A DNA stretch of 64,000 bases from Lepidostoma basale (GCA_022606425.2 JAHDVF020000240.1:2418001-2482000); one strand, 5' to 3'. Positions 1 to 11,229 are shown, counted from the stretch's first letter. A program made the numbers and translations. Notes: a model not told the origin generated them from the letters alone.

Positions 1-130
1 TTTCCGAGATCGTTGCAGTCTCCATCTTCAAGATAATGTGGTCGTGGTAACTTTTTTTACCACCACCACATTACCCTGAAGATGGAGAATGCAACGATTT
101 CCGAAACGTTGGTCGAGAAGGAGAAATCAC
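1..130. repeat. Foldback element with family D hammerheads
   Basis: Two inverted arms meet at a T-rich loop near 50-60. The right arm carries a good hammerhead (76-114); the left arm carries the same stem II on the minus strand but is cut by the window edge. Confidence 0.7.
76..114 (+). ncRNA. Hammerhead ribozyme, family D
   Basis: Box CTGAAGA (76-82), stem II GGAGA/TTTCC around a 9-nt loop, then GAAAC (103-107), a GTTG loop and GTC (112-114). Stem III is only AC/GU. Every invariant core base is present (position 7 is free to vary). Cleavage is expected after C114. Stem I is not clear beyond one C-G pair. Confidence 0.72.
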
Positions 131-1505
131 ACGTTGTTACCCAAAATCTAATAAAACACATGTTAATATTGCATTTAACAATTAAAAATTATATAAATAA
201 ACTTATGGTGCAGATATAATAAAACTCTATCATAGAAAAATTATTTAAAATATTTATTTTTTAATTCATAATTCAGAAAAGCATCGTTTTAAAAATTATA
301 ATTCCCATAAATATGCATTCTATCACTTATAATTTTTGGGGGAAAAAACTTATTTAATATTCTTATATAATTCATTTTAAAACAAACGGTAAAAATCCTG
401 TTCATAAAATATACTTTGTATTATTTTTATATGAGTAAATTATAAATCATTATTTTATTTATTTACTTTGTATTTGCGTTTTGGTCATTTCTCCTTTATA
501 ATTTAGTTTTTGCTACCCACTCATTGGACAAGACAATTACAGGGGCCGACTTGCGCAAGTTGCCTCAGGCTTTATGGCTACCTGGAAATTAATTACTAAC
601 CACGACGTAGAAAGGCTCAACTAACTAGAATGATTTTTAAACGGATATTTGAATGATTTATCTCTTTTCACAGAGTGCAGCGAAACTGTCATTTTAATGC
701 TTAATTTTAGAGATTTGTAGTTAATCATGGGATCGGGTGGGTAAAAATGTTACATCAGCATTTTATTTAACGACACTTAGCAATAATAATTCTGTTTATT
801 GTAGTTTGCATCATTGGCTGACTTTGCTCGACTCGAGCACCATTTGTTTTATTTATCATAATTATTTACAACCGGGCAATTACGAATCAGAAGCAAGCAT
901 TAATCATTTAATATTTATTTATTTGATTGACTTTTATTATAAAACGGATTCTTTCTATTTTGTATGTTTGTGAAGAAATGCAATGTGGACTAAGAAGGTG
1001 CCTCCATGTTACTAAAACCATAAAATCTGATGCCCCTGGAAACGAAACAATGTCGGACAAACTTTCCACCACATGGCAAGAGATAGAGGAGAGAAAAAAC
1101 TGGAAGCAGTAAGATATTTTTCAGAGCTATCTCTCGTGTAATCGCAGCCACTTTGTGTTGTGGATTGACATTTGAATATATTTTTTAAAATGTTGTATTA
1201 TTACAATATTTTTTCACGAACATGTTTCGGGCTACAGACTTCATTCTTCAGCGTAAAAATTGTTTTACTTATATACTTCATGAAAAATGAAAACGAATTA
1301 AGGTTAATTGTTATTTTTTAGAATTATGGGACAGGGGGAATAAGATAATTATATTTAAAGTTAAGTTTATTTGGTTTTTTATAATATTTTATTTATTTTT
1401 AATGCCTCTTTTGATTTTTAAAGTTTCAAGTAAATTTAATGTTTCATCATGAAAGTGTAAAATTTCAACGTCCTTTTCATTATTAAACAATGGTCTTCTT
1501 AACTT
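130..1505. other. AT-rich interval, nothing recognised
   Basis: Only short frames without recognisable motifs. The start probably belongs to the tail of the family D element, since the 3' flank around 128-170 resembles 8085-8130. Confidence 0.5.
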
Positions 1506-1507
1506 AA

Positions 1508-1853
1508 AACTAACTAACTTACTATCCATCACGTCATTTCCCCGGAGGGGTAGGCAGAGAGGATGGATCAACACATTGTTCTATCCTGGCGTAATTCTCG
1601 CGCCTCTTCTACGATTGTTCCTACTTTGAATATGGCCGCCTATCATGCCATGTCTTCCTTGACTTTCCTCGACTTCTTTTCCCATTCACACTACTTGCAT
1701 ATATTTTAAACCATTCTTCCCTCATTCATTTGTTCCATATGTCCAAACCATCTTAGTGACTCTTTCTTAATTTTATTTATCACGCATTCATCCGCCTTAC
1801 ATTCCTTTCTCACTTCATCATTAGATATTCTATCATACATTGTTTTATATATC
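1508..1853 (-). pseudogene. LINE-A 3' end fragment
   Basis: On the minus strand it encodes a broken version of the LINE-A C-terminal region, including SLRWFGHMEQMNEGRMV, and ends in the ACGTCATTTCCCCGG-type 3' terminus followed by CTAACTAA repeats (TTAG tail on the element strand). 5' truncated, with frameshifts. It abuts LINE-B on the opposite strand at about 1853. Confidence 0.75.
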
Positions 1854-2283
1854 TGAACTCTGTATAATGGACAGCCTAAATACAAGGAAATCCACACTTC
1901 GCTCGGCGAACTCCTCGGCAATAGGAAGATTAGTTAAGCCGAAGCGTTGCCCCAGTTCAAATTTCGGGGATCGAGCGTTCGCGGTAGCCGGTCAATCAGC
2001 TTGGAACAATCTCCCTTCACACCTCAGATGCATAAATGATCCGACAGATTTCAGATCTAAACTGAAAACCCATCTTTTTCATATTTCATACCCAAATTAA
2101 ACATTTATATTTTGTTCTACTATACTTTCTAACCGATCGCGAAAATCAGATGCAGCGTTCAAATTCAGATTTTTAGATTTAAAACACGTCTTAATGCGCC
2201 CTTGAGGTGATTACATCACAAAAACGGCGCTTTAAAAGTAAGCATATTATTATTATTATGATTATGATGATGATGATGATGAT
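1853..2283 (+). pseudogene. LINE-B (CR1/L2-like) 3' end
   Basis: The last ~80 codons match the usual extreme C-terminus of CR1/L2/Jockey type reverse transcriptases: RAFAVAGQSAWNNLPSHLR followed by DFRSKLKTHLF and a stop at 2100. The 3' UTR contains GCGCCCTTGAGGTGA and AACGGCGCT and ends in ATT and GAT repeats (2250-2283). Only the 3' few hundred bases remain, as in a 5'-truncated retrotransposed copy. The same tail recurs at 50503-50575 and, inverted, near 18900. Confidence 0.75.
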
Positions 2284-2860
2284 CAGCGAGCAGCGCAAGA
2301 TTTGACTTGCAAGTTTTACAGAATAGATAAAAACTTGTTGGAAGCAACTTGTTGGTGGATACTTCGCTTAAGAAATGATGACTATTATATAACACGAAAT
2401 CTTTAAAATCTCATAGTGCAGAAAGACTAGGTCAGTAGTCAGCGGCGTATTATGTTAACAAGAATTTATTCGATCGTGATATACCTGCTACTGATATACA
2501 TACATAACAAGCAGCTATTTCCATTGTGAAACCGCCTTAACATTCAACGATTGTGCCCGAGGCCTACGGTAGCCGCGGAGTCGGCGCACTAACCGAATCT
2601 GATAACAATTGATCGGAATCATTCAACAATAAAATTATATATTACGAAACCGAATTCTATTATAATTCAGGTTTTAGGTCGTTTGTTCTTACAGAGCTTT
2701 GGTTTTAAGCAAAATATAAAGAACTATTAAGGAAATGCTAAATTAGCATACACTCGTATATTTTTTGAATAGTACAGCTTTTTAAATATTTATAAAACAA
2801 AATATTTTATTTTTAAAACTAATAATTAGAAGTGATTGCAGTGCGAATTATAGTGTTATG
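2284..2860. other. Interval without recognised features
   Basis: No coding similarity or clear repeat ends seen. The AT-rich sequence includes a GC-rich patch at 2560-2600. Confidence 0.4.
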
Positions 2861-2864
2861 AACA

Positions 2865-2936
2865 AAAAAATTAAATGAAAATTAAAAAGGCTGGGACACA
2901 TGGAAGGAATTAATGAAAAAAATATATTTTTAAGAT
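2865..2936 (+). pseudogene. LINE-A scrap
   Basis: Very short, decayed match to the LINE-A segment encoding RWFGHMERMNEE (around AAGGCTGGGACACATGGAAG). The boundaries are uncertain. Confidence 0.4.
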
Positions 2937-3110
2937 AATCAAATGATTTCACTGAAATCTCTGGATGGAAGTTCATTTTAAATAATAATAATTAAATAAA
3001 CCGATGTTTTTTACCCACATTTGTCTTTATTTCGACAGCGACCGGTTTCACCGGGCTCGCTATCGAAATAAAGACAAATGTGGAAGTAGTTACAATATAA
3101 ACAACTTTGT
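2936..3110. repeat. Family G foldback, compact copy
   Basis: Inverted arms of about 25 bp (around 3015 and 3075) flank a central GACCGGTTTC. The outer sequence matches 41225-41310 and 40615-40700. The ribozyme core has largely been lost, leaving only the minus-strand GAAACCGGTC half. Confidence 0.55.
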
Positions 3111-3137
3111 TTTATTTAACTGTTACTTAAAAAATAT

Positions 3138-3275
3138 GGGACCGCCGTATTGTTCTTTCTTGCCTTCTTCTTTCATTTCCGCAACATTCATACACCATGT
3201 TATGCACGCACATCAATTTTTTCCTCACGTGTTTGACATTTTATATTTGATCGTATCAAGTTATACATACAATAT
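3138..3275 (-). pseudogene. LINE-A fragment
   Basis: Degenerate minus-strand match to the LINE-A 3' coding region (segment encoding RRACMTRCMNVEE, read from CATTCATACACCATG). No intact frame. A further scrap of the same family lies at 3705-3780. Confidence 0.5.
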
Positions 3276-3839
3276 ATGTTACCTTTCCACATTCATTATT
3301 TCGCATGTCAAAAACCATATGCTTTGTATATATAAGTGAATATTTTAATTTTTTCTAGAAACCAGACCATACCTGTTTTCATTGTGATCGAATGTATTTG
3401 TCCTGACGGAAAAAAATATATATATCATGTCTCTTTTATTTTTTATTCTTTGATTCACAGGTGCTTTAGTTTTTGGCATTGCTAATGTTATAATGGATTG
3501 AATTGTAAAGCTTATCTAAAATCAAGTGCTTACCTACTTGTTTATAGATTATATATTTAAGTACCTGTCTCCTTAAATCTATAAGTAAGTGGCTGAGTTA
3601 CATTATTTTTTAATGATCGAAACCAGTGTAAGCAATCTCCTTACAGGGTTAAAGATGAAGAAGTAGCTGACATTTAACATAGGATTGATTTTATTACGTC
3701 AAATCCCTGCCGGTTTTCCTTTATTTCTTGATCCATTTATATCGTTGGTGCATATTTTCTTAAAATTATATAAAATAACACATCCTTTGCTGTGTTTGCT
3801 TAAGTTAATTTATTTCTAGTGCTAACCCTTATGTATGGA

Positions 3840-3910
3840 AATAAAGTTTGGTGCTTCTGTTTCGCCAGGCTCGCTGACATCGACAAACTGGTGACACCAT
3901 TGCGAACGAA
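3840..3910 (-). repeat. Family G ribozyme remnant
   Basis: The minus strand holds a box like TTGTCGA, stem II with CAGCG loop and CCTGGC, then GAAAC, but the stem III/GTC part is replaced. It is the left end of a family G element whose outer repeat matches 43790-43870. Confidence 0.4.
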
Positions 3911-4287
3911 GTCCTTTATTTACATACAGATCAGGGATGGGAAACATGATTCCATACAAAAATAATCTTAAAATAATTATGTAAAATTAATGAATTTAAA
4001 AATTGGTATTACAGTTATTTAAGAGGGTTTGTATTAAATATAATGGATATTACATTTAACTATATCTGACATATTTATGAATAACGTTTGAAAATTTGGT
4101 ATTTGTTTTTATTATTACTGTATTTCAATATAATATGTTATATATCTTGGTAAATAAGGTTGGTGTCGCCTTATTTGGTTTTTCCATCCATTAGTTCTTT
4201 GATTTTTTCTTGAGCTTTGCAACTCAAACAAGATCTAATAGATGGAAGGAAGGTTGTTAAAAAACATCGTTTTAATTAATTAACATT

Positions 4288-4570
4288 AATTATGAAAGGA
4301 GTACTACGTTTTCTTGGACATATGGAACGTATATATGAAGAAAAAATGATTAAGAAAGTATAAGTTAACGATATGAAAGGAATAGAGTCAAGAAAGACCA
4401 AGGATAACATGGCATGACCAAATTAATCCAATTTTAGAGGTCGGACATGTTAGAAATCAGAAAAATCTATATGCGTGCATGATTTGCTCTGTGTATGTGG
4501 AGGAATCTGGAGAGACGTATCAGAAAAAAAGTTGTGTGGCAGTCTACTCTCTCTGCCTATTGTTTTTAAG
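4288..4570 (+). pseudogene. LINE-A fragment
   Basis: Decayed plus-strand copy of the LINE-A C-terminal segment: traces of FLGHMERIYEEKMIKKV, then the TWHDQINPILEVGH-like stretch and a GTGTGGCAGTCTACTCT 3' segment. Several frame breaks. It ends near 4570, where an opposite-strand LINE-C copy begins. Confidence 0.65.
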
Positions 4571-4582
4571 ATATGGTGTGAT

Positions 4583-5228
4583 AACTTCTTCTTATTCTTC
4601 TTCAAGTGCCCTGTCGGATCCCTCCAACGTTGGCGATCACCTCGGCTAACCTGTCCCTGTCCTGCGCCGCTCCACACTTCGGTTGCCGGTCCACTCCCTC
4701 ACGTTTCACAGCCAGGACATCTGTTTCCTACCGGGCCCTCGGCGTCCCTCAATTTTCCCCTCCAGTTGGAGAAGGTGTTACTTTTCCCCACGCATTATAT
4801 GACCCAGAAAGTGAAATCTTCCGAATTTTGATAGCTGATAACAGTTCCCTGTCAACTCTAGCTCGCCTCAGGGCTTTGGTATTGGTAACCATGCCTGTCC
4901 AGGGAATTCTAAGCATTCGGCGATAGAGACACATTTCAAATGCTTCCAGTCTGTTCATTGATTTGACTTTTAAGGTCCACGTTTCACATTCATACAATAA
5001 AACAGACAACACATAGCATTTGATCATTTTCTGGCGTAGTTGCAAGCTTATGGTATCATTGCAGAAGAGTGATTTCATTTTATTAAACGTAGCTCTTGCT
5101 GCCTCAATTCTGCATTTTATCTCCACATCTGATTCAAGAAATTGTGTTAGTATGATGCCGAGGTATTTAAATTTTTCCACACTTTCAACGTTACGGCCGT
5201 TCAAATGCAATACTGACCAACTGTAGTC
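4583..5228 (-). pseudogene. LINE-C reverse transcriptase C-terminus
   Basis: Minus-strand frame of about 150 codons (4749-5210) reading KFKYLGIIL, RIEAARATFNKMKSLF, LLYECETWTL and RLEAFEMCLYRRMLRIPW. That order is typical of the end of the RT and the following region of RTE/Jockey-like LINEs in arthropods. A frameshift near 4760 separates it from the last part (SWL.NVREWTG and FRAAQDRDRL-like text), which ends at AAGAAGAATAAG, a GAA-type 3' tail. 5' truncated and dead. Confidence 0.8.
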
Positions 5229-5274
5229 AAGCCATCAGTGTGATAACTTGATGTTTTTAAATTTTAATACAACT

Positions 5275-5668
5275 CAATGAACAGACTAGAAGCATTTGAA
5301 ATGTGACTCCATCGCCGATTGCTCAGAATTCCCTGGACAGACATGGTTACCAATACCGAAGTAATAAAGCAAGCTAGAGTTGACAGAGAACTGTTATCAA
5401 CTATCAAGGTTCGGTAAATTTCACATCTGGGTCATATACTGCGTGGGGAAAAGTACCACCTTCTCCAACTGATATTGGCGGGGAAAGTTGAGGGACGCCG
5501 AGGGCCCGGTAGGAGACAAATGTCCTGGCTGCGAAACGTGAGGGAGTGGACCGGCAACCGAAGTCTGGAAGAGCTGTTCCGAGCGGCGCAGGACAACGAC
5601 AGGTTCGCCGAGGTGATCGCCAACATTGGGGGGACCCGACAGGGCACTTGAAGAAGAAGAAAAAAACG
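5275..5668 (+). pseudogene. LINE-C 3' end, second copy in opposite orientation
   Basis: Plus-strand copy of the same 3' region: RLEAFEM, RIPWTDMVTNTE and VDRELLSTIK, then GRRRQMSWLRNVREWTGN, LFRAAQDNDRFAEVIAN, GT-stop and a GAAGAAGAAG tail at 5652-5664. There is an internal stop after RLEAFEM and a deletion/frameshift near 5415. With the previous entry it forms a head-to-head inverted pair about 50 bp apart. Confidence 0.8.
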
Positions 5669-5708
5669 AAGATGCTTGTCAAAATGTGTTTTTTTATCGA
5701 CGATTCTA

Positions 5709-6475
5709 TTATTAACTAACTATCTAACTAACTAACCATCACGCCATCTCCCTGAAAGGGTAGGCAGAAAGAATGGACTGTCACACTTTTACTGATGCGG
5801 CACTCCATCCTTCTCTTTTCGCTCCGCGGGAGACGCGGTGTGATGGGTTGCGAACCTCATCGCCACCAATAGGCATCTCCCGCGCACACTCTGATCTTGC
5901 AACACCCACAAAATAAATCTAAAATAAATAATATAAAATACAATGATATAAAATAAAATAACAAAATAAAAATAATTTAACACAAAATGTTCTTTTTAGA
6001 TGGTGCACATATTGTCTATTTAATTTATGTTCCACGAATCCGTCGTTTTTTTAATTTAGCACATAATGTAATAACACATAATGTTTTTTTCGATGTTGCA
6101 CATGTTGACATGGACGATCCGGACTTTTGTGTTTATTTAATTTATGTTCAACGTATCCACCGTTTTTTTTAAATTAGCTGTAATTAGGCACTTAACCAGC
6201 AAGAACTTTGAAATAATATTGAAGGAATTATTCAAATTGTCATTGGAACAAATAAAAAAATTATTTTTACACCTGTCAAAATTCTTTATAAAAACGATAA
6301 AACTAATATAATTTTAACAGGAAAACAGTACAAACGTATTACGTGTCACAATTAACTATTATAAAGTGCGGCAACAGTTAAATTGACTAAAACAATTCAC
6401 TTATACGCGAAATATCTCCAAATTAACAGGAGCACCACATGAACCAAACCAAATTTTCAAAAACAAAAGAATATT
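5709..6475 (-). mobile_element. LINE-A-tailed non-autonomous element, copy 1
   Basis: The 3' terminus on the minus strand (5709-5775) is the LINE-A terminus: CTAACTAA tail, CCATCACGCC, GGTAGGCAGA. Beyond it the sequence is unrelated to LINE-A: a GC-rich block (5800-5900, with CCGCGGGAGACGCGG) and then about 500 bp of AT-rich sequence. The same order recurs at 35803-36425 and 57645-58385. No coding frame spans it, so it looks like a SINE-like passenger using LINE-A machinery. Confidence 0.75.
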
Positions 6476-6879
6476 GAGATTCTATTATTGACATATCTAA
6501 ATAATTTTTTAACTAATATACCAATCGAATGAACAATTAAGAATTGAAATATTTTTCCTCTTCACGGAATTAGCTTTAGGCGCCGGTAACGATTGTTTTT
6601 TATGATAAATATTTTATGCAAGAGTTATCAATATAAAACTAACAAGAACGGCTTCTATTCTCTCGGCGAGATTGATGTATTCTTAACATGGGTTTGTTAG
6701 ATAAAATCTGACCATTGTGCTCGCAAACAGGTCTATTGTTCAATTTTAAAACAAGAACACGATAAACTGGTTGATCGTCTTTTGTTTTTAGTGTGTTATT
6801 ATTAATATTATTTTGTTTGCGCTACGGTTTTGAATTCAATAGTTTTTGGATTTATTTTTATTTTATATTGAGATGTTGT

Positions 6880-7560
6880 GAATATGAAAGATGGATGACC
6901 GAACGGATAGTGACGTCGAAAGAAGGGTTGGTGCGGGTAACAAAGTGAATGGAGCTTTTTAAAATAGTTATTGTAGACAATAATTTATCAATGAAAGCGA
7001 AAACGGACGTTCACAATGAAGTTCTGGTCCCAACTCTAATGTTTGGAAGCGAAGCATGGAACTGGCAGAAAAAGGATGAGAGCAGAATAAATGCGGTAGA
7101 GATGAGGTCCCTAAGGCGCGTGTGTGGTAGAACGATATACGACAAAATCTCAAATGCAGATATAAGAAAGGAATGTAGAGCGGAAGAAGTTATTATGAAC
7201 AAAATTACGGAAGGATCGCTGCGTTGGTTCGGACATATGGAGCGCATGGATGGAGAAAGAATGGTTAATAAAGTTTACGTTACTGATGTATATGGAGCAC
7301 GGAGTTGAGGCAGACCGAAGAAAATATGGCATGACTAAATTAATCCAATTTCAAAGGTTGGTCATGTTATAACATGACTAATTGACCGAAGAAAACATGG
7401 CATGACCTAAAGGTTGGTCATGTTATAACTGACATATAAGTCGGAAGAATCCACGTGCGTGTATGACTCGCTGTATGAAAGGTGTGCCAGGATAGAGAAA
7501 TGTGGCGGTCCATTCTTCTTGCCTACCCCTGCGGGAAAACGGCATGATTGTTTTGTTTGT
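6880..7560 (+). pseudogene. LINE-A RT C-terminal region, longest plus-strand copy
   Basis: After a decayed start around 6900 (VERRVGAGNKVNGAF-like), a 119-codon frame (6949-7308) reads VLVPTLMFGSEAWNWQKKDE, INAVEMRSLRRVCGRTIYDK, IRKECRAE and GSLRWFGHMERMDGERMV. This is the region after the RT domain of a non-LTR retrotransposon. The frame stops inside the GRP.K.WHD segment. At 7350-7430 a short stretch containing GGTTGGTCATGTTATAAC is duplicated. The 3' end (GTGGCGGTCCATTCTTCT, GCCTACCCCTGCGGG) is at about 7560. The RT catalytic part is absent. Confidence 0.85.
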
Positions 7561-8010
7561 TTTGAATATGAAATGTCAGATTCGCAGTGAGATGCTGGAT
7601 TGTACAGTTGTGTTATTATAGCAACCCTTAAGTATTGAATAATGAAGGGTGCTAGCTAGCAAAATTCAATAAAAGTAGAAGATTTATAGAAGATGAAAGT
7701 ATATGCAATGGAAATGTGATCTATTTGGCCAATGTATGAAAAATCTTATTACGAAAGAGTTTCTAATGTAGACACATTGCGTTTCAGGATAGAACAGTTT
7801 GATATTCCATACTTTCTGTCTTCAGATTTTTGGGAAAACAGCGTGATGTTTAGTTAGTCATATTATGTAAGTAATCCCTAGCATGGAAAGTGACAAAATT
7901 GATAATTCTGTAATAATTTTTTAAAAAATTTTAAAATATAACTTTATAATTTAGAATTAATGAAAACGTCCTGTTTCTGGATTTTTATTGTTTTTGGGAA
8001 TATCAGGGTA

Positions 8011-8130
8011 GTTATATTATATAACTCCCCTGAAGATGGAGACTGCAACGATCTCCAAAACGTTGGTCGAGAAAGACGGGTTACACAAATATTCCCAAGA
8101 TCCCAAAAAACACATATTTCTACCAACCTT
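8011..8130 (+). repeat. Family D ribozyme element
   Basis: Carries the hammerhead at 8030-8068 and a 3' tail containing CCCAAGATCCCAAAAAACAC, shared with 22470-22500 and more loosely with the window start. Confidence 0.6.
8030..8068 (+). ncRNA. Hammerhead, family D (G12 mutated)
   Basis: CTGAAGA, stem II GGAGA/TCTCC with loop CTGCAACGA, then AAAAC instead of GAAAC, GTTG loop, GTC. The G12 to A change should abolish or strongly reduce cleavage. Confidence 0.65.
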
Positions 8131-8309
8131 AAAAATCTATGCATTAATTGTTATTATGTTTTATTTAAGGAATGCCCTAGCAATTCGAAACAAGTCACAC
8201 CTATAAAACATAACATGATAAAATTTCTAGAATACAGGTGATTTCATAAATATTAAATATTTAGTATGTAATTCCCCTAATGTTAGTGAAACAATCAAGA
8301 CGAATTTTT

Positions 8310-8535
8310 ATGGATTAAAACACTGTTTTTTCCACTTTTGAGTTTATTTTTATCGACATGTTGGAGGTTTCGAAAGAAGTTAATATCGCTCTCCCGATGA
8401 TGAAGGTGTAAGCCTTCGAAACATGTCAAGAAAAATAAACTCAAAAGTGGAAAAAAACAGTGTTGGAATTCATAAAAATTCGTCATTATGGGTTTCCACA
8501 GTGTTAACGCCTTAAGTTTACCTAAAATTAAACAA
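8310..8535. repeat. Family E foldback element
   Basis: Outer arms match in inverted order: CCACTTTTGAGTTTATTTTT at 8331-8350 and its complement near 8430-8455, extended by AACACTG and GAATT.ATAAAAA. The left-arm ribozyme is damaged (GACATGTT then a break); the right arm has the motif at 8394-8427. Confidence 0.7.
8394..8427 (+). ncRNA. Hammerhead-like motif, family E
   Basis: Box CCGATGA (U4 to C), stem II GAAGG/CCTTC perfect with loop TGTAAG, GAAAC, stem III ACATGT, GTC. One core change makes activity doubtful. Confidence 0.6.
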
Positions 8536-8797
8536 TCAAGACTTAACATGTAAAGAATGTGCTTTCGTTTAAAGCACCTAATTTACAATGTGACGTTTTT
8601 AGAAATAAATGTAGCACTCAAATATTTTGTTAAAACACCACTATATTTTGTTTAATGAACTACCTACCGGCTTTGCTCTAATGAAGCTCCGCTTTGAAAA
8701 ACGAAATATATGCTTATTCATAAGTAACAAAGTTCTGCAAAGCTTTAATGAAACTTGTATTTTATATGTAAATAATGCCAAAAAATATGTTAACAAC

Positions 8798-8966
8798 GTA
8801 AACGGAAATAGAAATAGAGAAAAACCAAGGAAAACGTGTCGGCGTGCGTAACATGATGTATAAACGTTGGTGAAGCGAGAGAAATATGTCAGGAAAGAAC
8901 AGTATGACAGTCCATTCTATCAGATTATCTAATCGGGGACAAGGCATGATAGTTAGTTAATAAGTT
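8798..8966 (+). pseudogene. LINE-A fragment with internal deletion
   Basis: NRNREKPRKTCRRA joins directly to sequence of the next conserved block (GCGTGCGTAACATGATGTAT), so the WHDQINQIL segment is deleted. The 3' end reads GAAAGAACAGTATGACAGTC and a TAGTTAGTTAATAAGTTAG tail. Confidence 0.6.
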
Positions 8967-9220
8967 AGTTTTTTGCTATCTGCTTACTATGAAATATATA
9001 ATCAAGTTTTTTTTTTGAAATTGAAATAAATTATTCACTTTGGAATCTAATTGAAATTTCATACCGTAAATCATTATTGAAATATACCGGCTCACCAAGA
9101 AATCTGCATATTATTAAGAACATCATTTGGACTTCCTGTTTAAGTTAGTAGATTTTAAACATCGAAAACAACTTTCATCCGGTGTCACATGTGTAACAAT
9201 AACTTTTGAAATTTATTGTA

Positions 9221-9425
9221 GACCGAGGGAAACGTGGCACGATCAAATCAATCAAATATTAAATGTCGGTCACGTGAAGAGTCGGAGAAATCGACGTGCG
9301 TGCATGAATAGATGTATGAATGTAGAGGAATCGAGAAAAGTACGTCAGGACAGAACAGTGTGGCGTTCCATTCATTCTACCTACCCCTCCGGGGAGACGG
9401 CGTGATGGTTAATTAATTAGTTGTA
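9221..9425 (+). pseudogene. LINE-A 3' end
   Basis: Plus-strand frame ending TWHDQINQILNVGHVKSRRN, RRACMNRCMNVEESRKVRQD, SIHSTYPSGETA-stop, then GGTTAATTAATTAG. It preserves the last ~60 codons of LINE-A without a break, so it is a good reference for the C-terminus. 5' truncated at about 9221. Confidence 0.8.
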
Positions 9426-9900
9426 ACTGTTGGAGAAAACAAGAGATTTTTAGAAAGAAAACATATGTCATTTTTAATGCATAAATTAAATTTATTATTC
9501 ATTACTCTGAACGTAATTGGGTCCCAAGTAAGCGAATATTTGTTACGCTTAATTGTGTCCATGATTAATTATTTTAATAACCGTAATGTGATACTAACAG
9601 TATCTACATATTCCAATCTATACACCACTTTTAATTACTAGTAATGAGAACGCTAAATTGACATAACAGTATTAACTGTCAATAAATTTAATTTATTTAT
9701 TAATACGAATTGATCAAATTTTGTAATTACAAGTGAAATCGTTGTATGCTTTACTGACGTATGTTTCTGAATTAAGTTACTGGATAAAAAGTTTATTATG
9801 CCCTAGCGGGTGAAATATGTCACTCATATATAACATAATTAAACTTAAAAGACATTATTTAAATTGACAAAGGAAGTATGACATAGGAAGTGACGTAAAG
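9426..9900. other. AT-rich interval, nothing recognised
   Basis: No coding similarity, TIR or ribozyme motif found. Confidence 0.4.
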
Positions 9901-9949
9901 TTTCATCAAAAATCAAGAAAATTTAACTGTTGATATATTATTATAACAC

Positions 9950-9985
9950 CTGGTGATGTCAACATAGGTTGACGAAACAGCTGTC
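9950..9985 (+). ncRNA. Hammerhead-like motif, family A
   Basis: CTGGTGA (A6 to G), stem II GTCAAC/GTTGAC with loop ATAG, GAAAC, AGCT, GTC. All paired parts are intact; the A6 change is in the catalytic core. Confidence 0.65.
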
Positions 9986-10202
9986 GCGAAAAATAAAAAT
10001 AAAATTTCAATACATAAAAACAGTTTACAGTTTATAATTAAACATCTTAAAAATAGACGATTTTATCAATATTTAATAAATAAATGATACATTTGACACG
10101 TTATCTAATGTACGTATAAGTTACATTCACTTAGTAATGTGAATAAGGGTTTGAATACGAGTATTATTGTAATACACTTTGTTTTAAAATAACACTGTGT
10201 AT

Positions 10203-10515
10203 ATCATGGTGTTCTTGTACCAACCATTATGTATGGAAGCGAAGCATGGAACTGGCTAAAGAAGGATGAAAGTAAAATAAATGCAGTAGAAATGAAATCT
10301 CTTAGACGAATATGTTGATACTTTATGTATGATAGAGTGTCGAATGAAAATATAAGAAGTGAATGCGGTGCTAATGATGGTGTTATGAACAAAATAATGA
10401 AAGGATCATTAAGATGGTTTGGACACATGGAAAGAATGAATGAAGAAATAATGGTAAAAAAAGTATATGTTTACGATGTAAATGGAACTAGAAATAGAGG
10501 AAGACCGAGGCGACT
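10203..10515 (+). pseudogene. LINE-A fragment
   Basis: Reads VLVPTIMYGSEAWNWLKKDE, a stop in the IC(stop)YFMYDR segment, VSNENIRSECGANDGVMNKI, GSLRWFGHMERMNEEIMVKK and TRNRGRPR, then breaks into the SINE1 head at about 10510. It belongs to a LINE-A subfamily with NENIRSECGAND, shared with 11741-12235 and 15985-16432. Confidence 0.8.
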
Positions 10516-10570
10516 TTCGTGGCAAAGCGTTTAGAGCTCTTAATGCCATACCGAAGGTTCCGCGTTCTTA
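10508..10570 (+). repeat. SINE1 head fragment
   Basis: GCGACTTTCGTGGCAAAGCG through CATACCGAAGGTTCC resembles the tRNA-like head of SINE1 (compare 35117). The A box is mutated and the B box is mostly lost; the sequence then runs into a tandem repeat. Confidence 0.55.
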
Positions 10571-10589
10571 TTCTTCTAATTTCCACTAT

Positions 10590-11135
10590 ATACTCTGTAT
10601 AGACGTGGACATGAGAGGTGACTACAGGGGTGACAAAACGCAGCCTTGATCATCTTTTTTATATCTATTTCGTCAGCACTCTTATTTCCACGCCTTCTTG
10701 CTTATAGCTATTTCGTCTCTACTCTCATTTCCACGTCTATACTCTGTATTGACAGGGTTGACTATAGGGGTGACAAAACGCAGCCTTGTTCTTCTTGCTT
10801 ATAGCTATTTCGTCTGCACTCTCATTTCCACGTTTATACTATGTAAAAACGGGGAAATGAGAGGTGTCAATAAGAGTGACAAAACGCAGCCTTGTTCTTC
10901 TTGCTTATAGCCATTTCTTCTGCACTCTCATTTCCATGTATTCTTGCTTATAGCCATTTCATCTCTACTCTCATATCCACGTCTACACTCTGTATAGACG
11001 TGGATATGAGAGGTGACTATAGGGGTGTCAAAACGCAACCTTGTTATTCTTGCTTATAGCTAATTCGTCTGTACACTTATTCCCACGTCTTTTTGCTTAT
11101 AGTTATTTCGTCTGTTCTCTCATTTCTTCGTCTAA
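10590..11135. repeat. Tandem and inverted minisatellite
   Basis: GACAAAACGCAGCCTTG or close variants recurs at about 10632, 10772, 10877 and 11028. Blocks of CTTGCTTATAGCTATTTCGTC and CACTCTCATTTCCACGTCTA lie between them. Some blocks also occur inverted, most clearly at 10970-11012, where an 18-bp arm TCTCATATCCACGTCTA and its complement enclose a 9-nt loop. Unit spacing is irregular (about 105-155 bp). Confidence 0.8.
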
Positions 11136-11229
11136 TCTCCGTAGTTTGACACCAATCTCCACTGGTTAAGAATCTCTACTGATATCAAGTTGCGGAGTTA
11201 GTTTAATTATAATAAATAATTTAATAAAA

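Noticed and set aside
4475..4926. Plus-strand frames rich in Pro/Leu/Ser (RWRSPRLTCPCPAPL)
   Set aside because: Antisense of the LINE-C 3' end; the sense strand has the RT C-terminal motifs.
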